Positions 1 to 6,846 are shown, counted from the first letter of the stretch. The stretch is DNA of 10,167 nucleotides from an uncultured Porphyromonas sp. (GCA_902465775.1 CABQOJ010000031.1:1-10167); one strand, 5' to 3'. Translations and numbers: made by a program. The notes: generated by a model from the sequence alone, not told the origin.

Positions 1-304
1 TCCTCATCAAGCAGCTCACTCAGTCTCTGAGAGGTCCCTCCAGATCCCCCTCATGGTCTATATGTCCGACCAGTTTGCAGCTGAGAATCCAGACGTCCTA
101 CTAGCCGTACAGCGTGCTCGGTACAAGCCCTTCATGACCGACCTCTTCACCTCCTCACTGATGGGACTGATGGGAATCCAGTCAAACTATACCATTCCTC
201 GCTTACAACTGTGGAGTCTTCAGTACGACGCCACCCGCCCTAGACGTATACAAGGCTTTGGCACTGAGGTCACCTTCACACCTAAGCATCCAGATCAGTT
301 ATGA
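1..304 (+). CDS. Phosphoethanolamine transferase-like sulfatase-superfamily protein, C-terminal part (5' end outside window)
   Basis: The reading frame is open from base 2 and ends at TGA 302-304, leaving about 100 C-terminal residues of a longer protein. The visible part carries IPLMVYMSDQF, then KPFMTDLFTSSLMGLMGI, then a tail ending in RPRRIQGFG. This order matches the end of EptA/CptA/MCR-type phosphoethanolamine transferases, where a vPm-(V/L)-(W/Y)-x-S strand is followed by a DxxxxxLxxLxGI segment. Members of that family are inner-membrane enzymes with a periplasmic alkaline-phosphatase-fold domain that moves phosphoethanolamine onto lipid A or core sugars. The catalytic residues lie upstream of the window, so activity cannot be judged. 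An internal ATG at 53 is not the start, because homologous sequence continues upstream of it. The stop overlaps the next gene's start (ATGA). Family call is good; the substrate is unknown. Confidence 0.8.
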   Translation, partial: PHQAAHSVSERSLQIPLMVYMSDQFAAENPDVLLAVQRARYKPFMTDLFTSSLMGLMGIQSNYTIPRLQLWSLQYDATRPRRIQGFGTEVTFTPKHPDQL

Positions 305-1968
305 AAAAGGCACTCTTCAACTACCTCCAGGGAGTCAAAGCTAGGACTCCACAGCTAGTATGGCTACTGATTGCGATGCTAGCGATCTTGACGCTCAATA
401 ATCTCGTCCTCCGCAGCTTACTCTCCAAGAGTGCCCCTTATCTATCTAGAGAAAATCTCCCCTTAATATGGGACACCCTCTGGATGGCTACCCTGCTCTA
501 CATCATCCCCACCCTAATCCCCCATCGCATCACGCGTCGGGTAGTCCTCATCACTGAGCTAGTACTGGTCAGTGCCGTACACATTATGGACCTCTACCTC
601 GTCAGTACCTACCAGATGCCATACTGTGATGCCATCGCCACGCCTATCTTTGCGACCAATAGTTCAGAGGCACACGGCTTCTTCAAGTCGCTACGACTAG
701 ATATGCCCTTCATGCTACGAGAGTGGGGCAAGCTACTACTGGCCATCTTCCTACCGCTCGGCATCTCTTGGCTGATCACTCTTGCCAAAGATGCTAAAAA
801 GGGACTTCTCCATAAGCGCATCACACGCTTCCAGAAATATAGCTCCACAATCCTCTTCATAGTAGTCCTCGTAGGAGCACACATACTCGGCATTAGTTAC
901 CTACGCAAGACTCGTGTCGTGGCTCGCGATGGAGCTATACAGTATAGTCTCCACGCTCCTATAGCACGCCTTTATCTGAGCAGTCGTATGTTATGTCAAA
1001 ACGCTAAGCACTGCGCTCTCGACTACAGACCTCAACAAGCGACACCTCAAGAGGTGACCGTAGACTCTCTCCTACCACCGCACAATGTCGTGCTGGTCGT
1101 CGCCGAAGATATCTACCCGCACCTGATGCACTGCTACAACCCTATCGTCAGCGACAACACCCCCACCATAGACTCCCTCATGCAGGCTGGCTCTCTCATC
1201 AAGCTTGATAGCGTCTATAGCGCCTCAGACAATGCAGCTCTCGCAGCTGCCTGGACACTCTCCCTATGTCCTAAAGACAGTCCGAATAGCTGGGATACCT
1301 ACCCCTCTATCTATAGTATCTTTCGGGTAGCAGGCTACGACACCTATTGGCTGGACAACACCCCACGCATAGCTCACGGACTAGATGTCTACCCCCCGCT
1401 AGCAGCCGACTGCGACGACCTCTTCTTTACCAATCTCCGTGCAGACGATCAGGAGTGGACAAACATAATCCCCTATGACGATGCTGTACTCAACCGACTC
1501 AAACCGCTAAAGGACCAGTCCCGCCTCACCACCATTCATCTTATGGGAGCGCGCAGTAACATCTGGTGGCGCATCCCCGAGGAGTTCTATAGGTACAACC
1601 GTCTATCTGCAAACACCGACATAAACCTGTCTGGCGATGCCCTAGACCACCTAGCTCAGTACTACAACGTCGTCTGCTACCAGGATGACCTCCTCAAGCG
1701 ACTCATAGCGTACTACCAGGACACTCCCACGATACTTATCTTCTGTAGTCCCGTAGGCGTATACGGTGAGTGGCATCCTTACTCAGGCGATCAGGTGGCT
1801 CCCGAGACTAGAGGGCAGGTGCCTATGCTGCTCTACCTCTCCCCAGCTATGCAGCGCATCTCGCCCACCCTACGAGATCAGCTACTACAGCTCAACACAA
1901 AGCGACACAACCTCAGCGACCTACCCCAGCTACTGATGCGACTCTCTGGGATCAAGGTCTCTTTGTAA
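301..1968 (+). CDS. Phosphoethanolamine transferase-like membrane protein, probably catalytically degenerate paralog
   Basis: This 555-residue protein has the EptA/CptA layout. There are about five hydrophobic helices near residues 19-41, 53-75, 80-101, 144-162 and 182-201, then a periplasmic sulfatase/alkaline-phosphatase-fold domain from about 260. Family landmarks seen are FATNSSEA (117-124, between helices), HNVVLVVAED with the conserved Glu at 269, IHLMG (412-416), YYNVVCYQDD (454-463) and VPMLLYLS (507-514). The catalytic positions look lost. The segment normally reading S-x-G-T-x-T is S-A-S-D-N-A (307-312), so neither Thr remains. The metal-binding S-D-H-G-E strand reads S-P-V-G-V (483-487). 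The His usually after HxMGS is Arg418. The C-terminus stops right after LSGI, shorter than the upstream gene. The ATG overlaps the upstream TGA, so translation is probably coupled. A pseudoenzyme or regulatory partner is inferred; a remodelled active site is the alternative. Confidence 0.82.
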   Translation: MKKALFNYLQGVKARTPQLVWLLIAMLAILTLNNLVLRSLLSKSAPYLSRENLPLIWDTLWMATLLYIIPTLIPHRITRRVVLITELVLVSAVHIMDLYLVSTYQMPYCDAIATPIFATNSSEAHGFFKSLRLDMPFMLREWGKLLLAIFLPLGISWLITLAKDAKKGLLHKRITRFQKYSSTILFIVVLVGAHILGISYLRKTRVVARDGAIQYSLHAPIARLYLSSRMLCQNAKHCALDYRPQQATPQEVTVDSLLPPHNVVLVVAEDIYPHLMHCYNPIVSDNTPTIDSLMQAGSLIKLDSVYSASDNAALAAAWTLSLCPKDSPNSWDTYPSIYSIFRVAGYDTYWLDNTPRIAHGLDVYPPLAADCDDLFFTNLRADDQEWTNIIPYDDAVLNRLKPLKDQSRLTTIHLMGARSNIWWRIPEEFYRYNRLSANTDINLSGDALDHLAQYYNVVCYQDDLLKRLIAYYQDTPTILIFCSPVGVYGEWHPYSGDQVAPETRGQVPMLLYLSPAMQRISPTLRDQLLQLNTKRHNLSDLPQLLMRLSGIKVSL

Positions 1969-1990
1969 ACCTACTCTCCACACACCAAGG

Positions 1991-2037
1991 TTGCCACACC
2001 TATGAAACTCTAGTTTCATAGGTGTGGCAATTTTGTT
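1991..2037 (+). terminator. Intrinsic terminator with perfect 19-bp inverted repeat
   Basis: Arms at 1991-2009 and 2012-2030 are exact reverse complements separated by two bases; in RNA the innermost pairs would open to form a normal loop. A T-rich stretch, TTTTGTTT, follows directly. It lies 23 bases after the transferase-like gene's stop, as expected for rho-independent termination of that operon. The left side ends in only a short AA, so efficient termination on the other strand is less certain. Confidence 0.85.
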
Positions 2038-2061
2038 TCTCCTAGGTGAAACTCTAGTTTC
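2004..2061. repeat. Two copies of a 14-base near-palindrome GAAACTCTAGTTTC
   Basis: The 14 bases GAAACTCTAGTTTC occur at 2004-2017 (the tip of the terminator hairpin) and again at 2048-2061, 44 bases apart. The second copy is flanked by GGT and TCC, so its arms do not extend perfectly as in the first. This suggests duplication of a short palindromic element, or a remnant of the same repeat family as the neighbouring AGTTTCATT repeats. Confidence 0.7.
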
Positions 2062-2102
2062 TCCCAGATAATTCAAATTCTCTACCGAGGGAACGGCAAA
2101 TT

Positions 2103-2164
2103 CCTCCGAAGTTTCATTCCATTCTTCCGAAGTTTCATTTCATTCTTCCGAACTTTTATTTCGG
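2103..2164. repeat. Three tandem copies of a 21-base repeat (CTTCCGAAGTTTCATTTCATT-like)
   Basis: Units lie at 2103-2123, 2124-2144 and 2145-2164. The first two differ at two positions; the third keeps CTTCCGAA and then diverges (CTTTTATTTCGG). There are no spacers between units, so it is not a CRISPR array. The AGTTTCAT core also appears in the terminator palindrome just upstream. The role is unknown; it could be a dispersed intergenic repeat of the genus or protein-binding iterons. Confidence 0.75.
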
Positions 2165-2252
2165 CCCTGCGTAGGGGATTTTCGTTTGCTCCGTGGAGAT
2201 TCCTGATTTCCTCAGGAGAGATTGGTCAGCCCTGTAAGAAGGTGGGGCTCTA

Positions 2253-2283
2253 TTGCTCAGCTTCAAAACATTTCATACCTTTG
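2253..2283 (+). promoter_or_regulatory. Bacteroidota-type promoter for the protease gene
   Basis: A perfect -7 element TACCTTTG (consensus TAnnTTTG, primary sigma factor of Bacteroidota) lies at 2276-2283. A -33 TTG lies at 2253-2255, with a 20-base spacer that fits the usual 19-21. Transcription would start near 2289-2291, leaving a leader of about 130 bases before the ATG at 2420. Confidence 0.75.
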
Positions 2284-2419
2284 CTCGGAGTGTTAAATCA
2301 GACCGAATGTGAAAACAATAGGTTCTGTCACATCTATTGCTACAGGTGTAAATGCACTCGCTCCATCTCTAGCAAATCAATTCACTGCTTAAACAACTAT
2401 ACAATACTAACGGCGACTA

Positions 2420-5311
2420 ATGAATCATCTAACGAATCGACTAATCCTACGAATTCTCATTCCGCTCTGTCTCCTCGCAGTAGCCAGTAGCGGTAGCGCA
2501 CAGCAATCCTTCGGGGGCTCACCACAGCTACTCGGGGAGGGCACACTACGTACCGCAACTGCTGGCATATCGCTTGCACCAGACTTTAACCCTCAAGACC
2601 TGCTTCGCAAGGAGATGTGGCATACAGGGGGCTTGCAACGCAAGCCTTACAACGTTGGCAAGGTAGTCCCCTGCTCCATCGACTTCGCCACGGCCGCTGA
2701 GCTCATCGGCTCCGTAGCAGGCACTGACATTTATCGACTAGAGATAGATATGGAGCAGACACCTGTGGGGCTGAATCTGTATTACTCCGACTTCTTCATT
2801 CCCCAGGGTGGTCGACTCTACATCTACACGCCTGGTGGCGATCAGCTCCTCGGAGCCTACACCCACGAGACGCACCCTCGTCATGGAGCCTTCGCCTCCG
2901 AGCCACTGAGCGGTAGCAAGCTCATACTAGACTATGAGGCTCCTCAGGGCTCGGCTATGCCCTCTATCCAGATCAGTGGCGTAGGATATCTCTACCGTTC
3001 TGTAATGCAGGCTAAGGTCGGGACTGGCATAGAGCAGGAAGACGCATCTGATCCAGGTAAGGATAGGTTTTGCCAGCTCAATGTCAACTGCCCTGAGGGA
3101 GACGACTGGCAAGAGCAGAAGAGTAGCTCCGTCATCTATATGCCAGTCTTTGCAGATGGCAATATGAGCTGGTGCTCGGGGAACCTTGTAAACAATGCAA
3201 AGGGAGACTTCAAGCCCTATATCCTTACAGCAGCACACTGCTCGGGCGAGGATGGAACAGGAAAACCTGAGGAGGGCGAATTTAAGGGAGGCTTTGGCAT
3301 AGACCAGGAGAAGATGGATCAGTGGATCTTTGGCTTTCACTATGAGAAGCCACGCTGCAACAACAGCGACTACGGACTCCAAACGACTAAGACACTCACA
3401 GGTGCTACCATCCGCACCTACACATCTCCTTATGGTTACTCCGATGGTATGCTCTTAGAGCTCAAGGAGGACATCCCCCTCGACTACCGCGTCTACTACT
3501 CTGGCTGGAATGCGACAGAGCAGACTTGGCAGAGCGGTGCTGGCATTCATCACCCTGCAGGAGATGCAACCAAGCTTTGTCTATATAATCAAGGGATGGT
3601 AATATCTCAATGGGACATCCCAGCTAATCCATATGATCCCGATTCCAAACCTAATCGGGGAGGTAAAAAAGATCACTATAGTCTCCACTTTCACACAGGG
3701 AATACAGAGGGAGGCTCCTCGGGATCTCCACTGTACAATGAGCATAAAGAGCAGATCGCTACCCTAACGGGTGGTCTCTCAAGGACCTGCGCTCAAGACG
3801 GATTCTATGGACGTCTCAGTTCGCACTTCAACAAGTATAAGGACAAGGGCAAGCTCTACCACATGGATATGTACCTCGATCCAGACAGTACGGGAGTACT
3901 TCAGGTAGCTGGCACATGGCGTCAGGGGTACGAGCCTTTTGCCCCCATACGTGAGCTACGTGGCAAGCTAGACCTCCAGGATCACCTCAAGGTAGAGCTT
4001 GAGTGGGATGCAGTCCCTGCACATGCACAGGGTTACCCCGTCAGCTATCAGATATATCGCAACGGCACGCCTCTGACAGAGGTGTCTGACACGACCTACA
4101 CAGATAAACTCACACATGATCTCACGGCTAGAGGCTCTGTCAGTTACGCTGTAAAGGCGCTCTATGACGTCGAGGGTAAAAAGGAGTCTACTCCAGAAGC
4201 TCACCGTACCATCTATACAGGCAAGATCGTCAAAGAGGTCGAGGCTAATGTCGAGACTAATGATGCAAATGGAGGCGTCTCACTCTCTTGGTCAGCTCCT
4301 CTCAATGCGCAGATCGTATCTAAGGTTGCGGATAGAGCTACAATGAGCGCTACTGGCATCAGACCCCGGATATACCCTGGGATAACCAGCGCTCCTTATA
4401 GTGTCGACTTCTTTGACAGGTTTCGCCTAGGGCGCTCGCCTTTTGACAAGCCTCTCTACGTACATCAAGTGAATGTGCTAACAGAGCCCAGCACTAAGAA
4501 AAGCTTACAGCAGATCTATTTGCGACAAAAGATAAACAACAAGCGAGACTTCCTGCAATACTTTTCTCAGCCAACAGGTGATACCGCACAATGGGTCTCT
4601 ATACCAATTAGACGTCCATACAAGCTTGACTTTGAGGAGAACCTAGAGGTCGGCTTTAAGGTAAAAAGCAATAAGCTCTTTAAGATCTATATCGACACAA
4701 ACTCTAAGGATCAGTACATACCCGTAGACGGTGCATTATCTACGGTCCTGCTAGGGGGTAAGAACTTGGCAATACCCGACTACGAGCATTTCACCACGGC
4801 AGGCTACATGGCTATCGAGCTAGTCATCTCTGACAGTCCAACGTCTAGCGGTGACACCATCCGTGAGACCTTCACACGTGGGCCACTGCCTGTTCCCTTC
4901 CCCGAGGTCAAGGGCTACGTGATCTATCGCAATGATGAGAAGGTCGGAGAAACGGATCCGTCCACTCGCACTTACCAAGACGCTGCAGGCAAGGAGGGTG
5001 ACAACTACCGTATCGAGGTACTATACGAAGCTCCCGAGAAGCTCGCTATAGATAAAGGTATAAGGGGAGCTCAGCAACCTTACCTCTATCCTTCTGTCAT
5101 ACGAGATATGGCGACCCTGGCTGAGGCGGGCGAAGCTCGCTTGTTGCAGATCTTTGACCTTGCGGGGCAATGCCTACGGACAGTGAGCGGTGATGCACTA
5201 CGCAGTTCTATTGATCTGACCGATCTACCCGAAGGCTCATACATTGCGCTCATACGTACTGCGCAAGAGACCTTCACGCAGAGAGTTATAATTAAACGAA
5301 ATCAGCTCTAA
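2420..5311 (+). CDS. Secreted lysyl-endopeptidase-like S1 serine protease with T9SS sorting domain (PepK-like)
   Basis: This is a 963-residue exported protease. The ATG at 2420 gives a proper signal peptide (hydrophobic 8-22, likely cut after A27). A propeptide of about 190 residues follows. The catalytic domain (about 216-495) closely matches Achromobacter lysyl endopeptidase: FCQLNVNCPEGD, TAAHC with His273, SDGMLLEL with Asp342, YYSGWN, GIHHPAGD, GGSSGSP with Ser434, YGRL and LDPDSTG. Six cysteines (218, 224, 252, 274, 313, 457) sit where that enzyme's three disulfides form. Asp460 is near the position of its Lys-selecting Asp, offset by one residue. Then come an Fn3-like domain (523-590), a second Fn3 apparently split by a beta-rich insert (615-875), and a type A T9SS domain (about 895-963, with LPEGSYIALI and TFTQRVIIKR). 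Cleavage after Lys at the cell surface or outside is inferred. P. gingivalis PepK is a likely relative; orthology is untested. Confidence 0.92.
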   Translation: MNHLTNRLILRILIPLCLLAVASSGSAQQSFGGSPQLLGEGTLRTATAGISLAPDFNPQDLLRKEMWHTGGLQRKPYNVGKVVPCSIDFATAAELIGSVAGTDIYRLEIDMEQTPVGLNLYYSDFFIPQGGRLYIYTPGGDQLLGAYTHETHPRHGAFASEPLSGSKLILDYEAPQGSAMPSIQISGVGYLYRSVMQAKVGTGIEQEDASDPGKDRFCQLNVNCPEGDDWQEQKSSSVIYMPVFADGNMSWCSGNLVNNAKGDFKPYILTAAHCSGEDGTGKPEEGEFKGGFGIDQEKMDQWIFGFHYEKPRCNNSDYGLQTTKTLTGATIRTYTSPYGYSDGMLLELKEDIPLDYRVYYSGWNATEQTWQSGAGIHHPAGDATKLCLYNQGMVISQWDIPANPYDPDSKPNRGGKKDHYSLHFHTGNTEGGSSGSPLYNEHKEQIATLTGGLSRTCAQDGFYGRLSSHFNKYKDKGKLYHMDMYLDPDSTGVLQVAGTWRQGYEPFAPIRELRGKLDLQDHLKVELEWDAVPAHAQGYPVSYQIYRNGTPLTEVSDTTYTDKLTHDLTARGSVSYAVKALYDVEGKKESTPEAHRTIYTGKIVKEVEANVETNDANGGVSLSWSAPLNAQIVSKVADRATMSATGIRPRIYPGITSAPYSVDFFDRFRLGRSPFDKPLYVHQVNVLTEPSTKKSLQQIYLRQKINNKRDFLQYFSQPTGDTAQWVSIPIRRPYKLDFEENLEVGFKVKSNKLFKIYIDTNSKDQYIPVDGALSTVLLGGKNLAIPDYEHFTTAGYMAIELVISDSPTSSGDTIRETFTRGPLPVPFPEVKGYVIYRNDEKVGETDPSTRTYQDAAGKEGDNYRIEVLYEAPEKLAIDKGIRGAQQPYLYPSVIRDMATLAEAGEARLLQIFDLAGQCLRTVSGDALRSSIDLTDLPEGSYIALIRTAQETFTQRVIIKRNQL

Positions 5312-5328
5312 ACTCTCTAAGCAAACAA

Positions 5329-5377
5329 AGGTGACTGAGGTGGAAGTAGCTCGCCAAGAGGCTTCCCCTCAGCACCT
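5329..5377 (+). promoter_or_regulatory. 16-bp bulged hairpin between protease and low-complexity gene
   Basis: The arms pair as AGGTG (5329-5333) with CACCT (5373-5377), CTGAGG (5335-5340) with CCTCAG (5367-5372), and GGAAG (5342-5346) with CTTCC (5362-5366). Two single-base bulges sit on the left arm and the loop is 15 bases. It starts 18 bases after the protease stop. No T-run follows (AGCTTAAACAG), so a classic intrinsic terminator is doubtful. An mRNA 3'-end stabiliser, processing site or partial attenuator fits as well. Confidence 0.55.
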
Positions 5378-5415
5378 AGCTTAAACAGATTACAAACCCT
5401 AAACCAACAAATACC

Positions 5416-6846
5416 ATGATGAGGCTAACAAGATCTATATCTTTACTCGTGATCGTCGCCCTCTCATCATTCATGTGGAGTGCGGCACAGGTGGACTGGG
5501 ATGACGACGTATACTACGTTCCCTCCGGCGCACCTCAGCAAGATAATCGCTCTAGCAATCTGGGGGGCGACGACAAGGTTCAGTGTGATGACCAAGACGA
5601 GCTCGATGCTTACAACCATCGTGGCAAGGAATACACGGGAGAGCGCGGACGAAGCTACTCCTCTTCGCAACCACAGAAAGGTGTAGGCAAGTATAGCCGT
5701 CGCATCATGCGCTTTCACAATCCGGCCACAGTATACATATATGACTCAGACAATGTAGATGTATACTACAACGAGGATGGCACCTACGGTATTTACAACT
5801 ACCCAGATCGCTACGACTACGTAGCTGACCGCTACAACCCCGTCGGCATCTCTATCAATCTGTGGAGCCCGGGCTGGTATCCCTCTTGGGACTACTACTA
5901 TGACTATATGTGGTACAGCTCTTGGTATCCATGGTACACGAACCGATACGCCTACCCTTACAGCTGGGGTGGCTACAACTATTGGGGTCCTTCCATTTGG
6001 TACACCAATCCCTGGTCATGGGGCGGTAGCTATTGGTACGGATACTATCCACACTACGGAGGCTACGGCTACGGCTCTGGCTATAACAATGGATACTGGG
6101 ACGGATACTATGCCGGCTCCTACGGTATCTACGATCCATACTACGGAAGCTATGTCAAGCCCTCGACCTACTACTCCAACGGTCGCCTAGGTAGTAGCTA
6201 CTATGACAAGAGCAATAGCAGCAACCCGCGCGCCTCTCGGGGCAATCAAGGCACTCTATCGGGCAATGCTCGTAGAGGTTCACTAGACGCCTCTACTAAT
6301 AATCGCACTGAGGTGGCTGACCGAGGCAACTTCTGGAAGGATGATCGCAATCGTGTCTATGACAATTCGCAGGGACGCAGCGCTCGTGGATCATACGACC
6401 AGTCAAGCTCTGCCCGTCGTAACACCTCTGAGCAGTACCAGCTAGGCTCCTCTCGCTCTCGTCGTGGCTCTTACTTTGAGGATAGTAGCACAGTAAGACA
6501 AGATAGTCAACTCTCCTCACCAAGTCGCAACTACGACACGGGCTCCTCTCGCTCTCGTCGTGGCAGCTACGACGCCTCTACGACTAATCAGAGGAGAAAC
6601 TACGGTACACCAAGTAGAAGCTATCGCGAAAACAACAGCTCCTCCTCCGTACGCTCTAACCGAGGCAACAGCAGCTGGCAGGGAAGCTCCTCTAGCTCGT
6701 CCGCTCGTAGCAGTCGCAGTTACGAATCTTCTAGCTCTAGATCATCCTCTAGCAGTAGCTTTGGATCGTCCTCCTCTTCTTCATCAAGAAGCAGTAGTTC
6801 ATCTAGTAGCTCCTCTTCTAGTCGCAGTGCTAGAGGACGCCGATAG
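5416..6846 (+). CDS. Secreted low-complexity protein: Tyr/Trp/Gly-rich core, Ser/Arg-rich tail, unknown function
   Basis: I do not recognise a family for this 476-residue protein. It has a signal peptide (hydrophobic about 8-21, likely cut after A24), then an acidic segment (WDDDVYYV), then a short possibly folded part (about 93-145, NPATVYIYDSDNVDVYYNEDG). Residues 150-246 are extremely aromatic: about 43 of 97 are Tyr or Trp, mostly with Gly, Pro and Ser. The rest is polar and basic. An RRGS(Y/L) or ARGSY motif recurs near 286, 323, 349 and 381, and the last 56 residues hold 38 Ser interrupted by Arg, ending ARGRR. No lipobox or T9SS domain is visible. ATG also occurs at 5419; the leader is A-rich with no Shine-Dalgarno. 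A surface, matrix or adhesive role is only a guess. It lies between a secreted protease and an outer-membrane barrel, all on one strand. Confidence 0.8.
   Translation: MMRLTRSISLLVIVALSSFMWSAAQVDWDDDVYYVPSGAPQQDNRSSNLGGDDKVQCDDQDELDAYNHRGKEYTGERGRSYSSSQPQKGVGKYSRRIMRFHNPATVYIYDSDNVDVYYNEDGTYGIYNYPDRYDYVADRYNPVGISINLWSPGWYPSWDYYYDYMWYSSWYPWYTNRYAYPYSWGGYNYWGPSIWYTNPWSWGGSYWYGYYPHYGGYGYGSGYNNGYWDGYYAGSYGIYDPYYGSYVKPSTYYSNGRLGSSYYDKSNSSNPRASRGNQGTLSGNARRGSLDASTNNRTEVADRGNFWKDDRNRVYDNSQGRSARGSYDQSSSARRNTSEQYQLGSSRSRRGSYFEDSSTVRQDSQLSSPSRNYDTGSSRSRRGSYDASTTNQRRNYGTPSRSYRENNSSSSVRSNRGNSSWQGSSSSSSARSSRSYESSSSRSSSSSSFGSSSSSSSRSSSSSSSSSSSRSARGRR
6445..6564 (+). repeat. Exact 24-base direct repeat inside the low-complexity gene
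   Basis: The bases encoding GSSRSRRG are identical at 6445-6468 and 6541-6564, 96 bases (32 codons) apart and in frame; the codons after them diverge. This indicates a fairly recent in-frame duplication or recombination, in contrast to the neighbouring Ser runs that use mixed codons. Confidence 0.75.

Larger units (their letters stand above)
1969..2419. other. 451-base gene-free region: terminator, short repeats, promoter
   Basis: I find no convincing gene here; the open frame beginning at 2242 overlaps the protease start, has no family features, and is treated as spurious. In order the region holds a perfect inverted-repeat terminator (1991-2037), a second copy of its palindromic core (2048-2061), three tandem 21-base repeats (2103-2164), a small hairpin (2201-2217, TCCTGA/TCAGGA), a Bacteroidota promoter (2253-2283) and a leader of about 130 bases before the protease start. 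The repeat-rich first half and promoter-bearing second half suggest a true transcription-unit boundary. Confidence 0.7.

Noticed and set aside
301..1968. LTA synthase or arylsulfatase identity
   Set aside because: The FATNSSEA region between helices and the HLMG and VPMLLYLS motifs fit EptA/CptA-type transferases better, and the sulfatase C/S-x-P-x-R signature is absent.
2103..2164. Possible CRISPR-like array
   Set aside because: The units are directly adjacent with no spacers, only three copies exist, and no cas genes are nearby.
2307..2339. Classical H-type pseudoknot or riboswitch
   Set aside because: Zero bases are available to cross the 6-bp first stem, so a standard pseudoknot geometry is unlikely; no known riboswitch motif is recognisable. 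Kept only as a low-interest alternative-hairpin note.
2242..2490. 82-codon open frame ahead of the protease
   Set aside because: It overlaps the promoter and the protease signal peptide in another frame, has Ser/Asn/Thr/Cys-rich sequence with no family features, and begins upstream of the predicted transcription start.
2927..3382. 151-codon open frame on the - strand inside the protease gene
   Set aside because: It lies opposite the conserved catalytic-domain coding sequence, has no recognisable motif or promoter, and is best explained by codon bias of the real gene.
5855..6139. Open frames on both strands inside the Tyr/Trp-rich region (also + strand 5900-6190)
   Set aside because: They are by-products of repetitive TAC/TAT/GGC codons; the true frame has a signal peptide and continuous length of 476 codons.
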